Below the pieces are notes generated by a model, which saw nothing but the letters and a program-made list of their open reading frames with translations, had not been told where the DNA came from and ran no database searches. From Deltaproteobacteria bacterium (GTDB lineage: Bacteria > Desulfobacterota > DSM-4660 > Desulfatiglandales > B25-G16): a stretch of DNA of 14,365 nt. Of the stretch, positions 14,305 to 14,365 are shown in pieces. The translations under genes were made by a program, and so were the position numbers. The stretch lies in NCBI GenBank assembly GCA_018400255.1, contig JAGYMO010000168.1, positions 1 to 14,365 on the forward strand, read 5' to 3'. Each line of letters begins with the position of its first letter. Positions within the stretch are counted from its first letter, which is position 1.

Positions 14305-14365
14305 GTAACCGTTCACGGGCCCGGCCGAGGGCTGAAAGTATTCGATCGGCTGGGACTGCGCGAAG
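14305..14365. mobile_element. Possible insertion-sequence end (IS66-like), cut by the window edge
   Basis: At 14305 the sequence changes from about 26% GC (13 of 50 bases before it) to about 64% (39 of 61 bases after it). The new segment starts GTAACCGTTCACGGGCCC. IS66-family elements typically begin with GTAA, which is the main reason for this call. No transposase frame can be judged in 61 bases. It could instead be the start of an unrelated GC-rich gene or repeat. Confidence 0.35.

Overview
The window looks like an AT-rich chromosomal segment of an anaerobic bacterium, most likely from the Desulfobacterota (former Deltaproteobacteria) or a nearby group. The main grounds are a PxxKW-type cysteine-rich protein, a DUF3786 protein next to a CooC-type nickel-insertion ATPase (which implies carbon monoxide dehydrogenase / acetyl-CoA synthase in the cell), and an exonuclease VII / M23 / isoprenoid gene order that I recall from that group. 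I cannot assign a genus. Almost everything is core metabolism, with likely mobile-DNA scars at both ends.

Left edge (1-740). A small GIY-YIG nuclease gene runs directly into the out-of-frame C-terminal remnant of a tyrosine recombinase. The remnant points at the 3' ends of two minus-strand tRNA genes, tRNA-Gln(CUG) and tRNA-Glu(CUC). This is the geometry of a decayed integration site at a tRNA.

Leucine region (832-2780, minus strand). leuA (2-isopropylmalate synthase) is preceded by what reads as a complete transcription attenuator: a TTGACA-N17-TAGAGT promoter, a 38-codon leader peptide with 12 leucines, a candidate protector hairpin, a 13-bp antiterminator, and a 16-bp terminator hairpin with a nine-U tail. 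This is the most interesting structure in the window.

Centre (2985-6047). A divergent pair consists of the cysteine-rich PxxKW protein (minus) and a plus-strand run of DUF3786, cooC and serC. The serC gene (phosphoserine aminotransferase) starts 15 nt after cooC and is probably co-transcribed with it.

Plus-strand run (6262-11715). The order is xseA, a membrane-anchored M23 peptidase, xseB, ispA (short-chain prenyl diphosphate synthase) and dxs. The M23 gene sits between the two exonuclease VII subunit genes. M23 to xseB to ispA are tightly overlapping, and IspA and Dxs both serve isoprenoid synthesis.

Right block (11782-14254, minus strand). A three-gene operon, yggS, ttcA-like and argC, has 4-base stop/start overlaps at both junctions and converges on dxs. 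About 50 bp upstream of yggS the composition jumps from about 26% to about 64% GC, starting at a GTAACC sequence. This may be the end of an insertion sequence that continues beyond the window.
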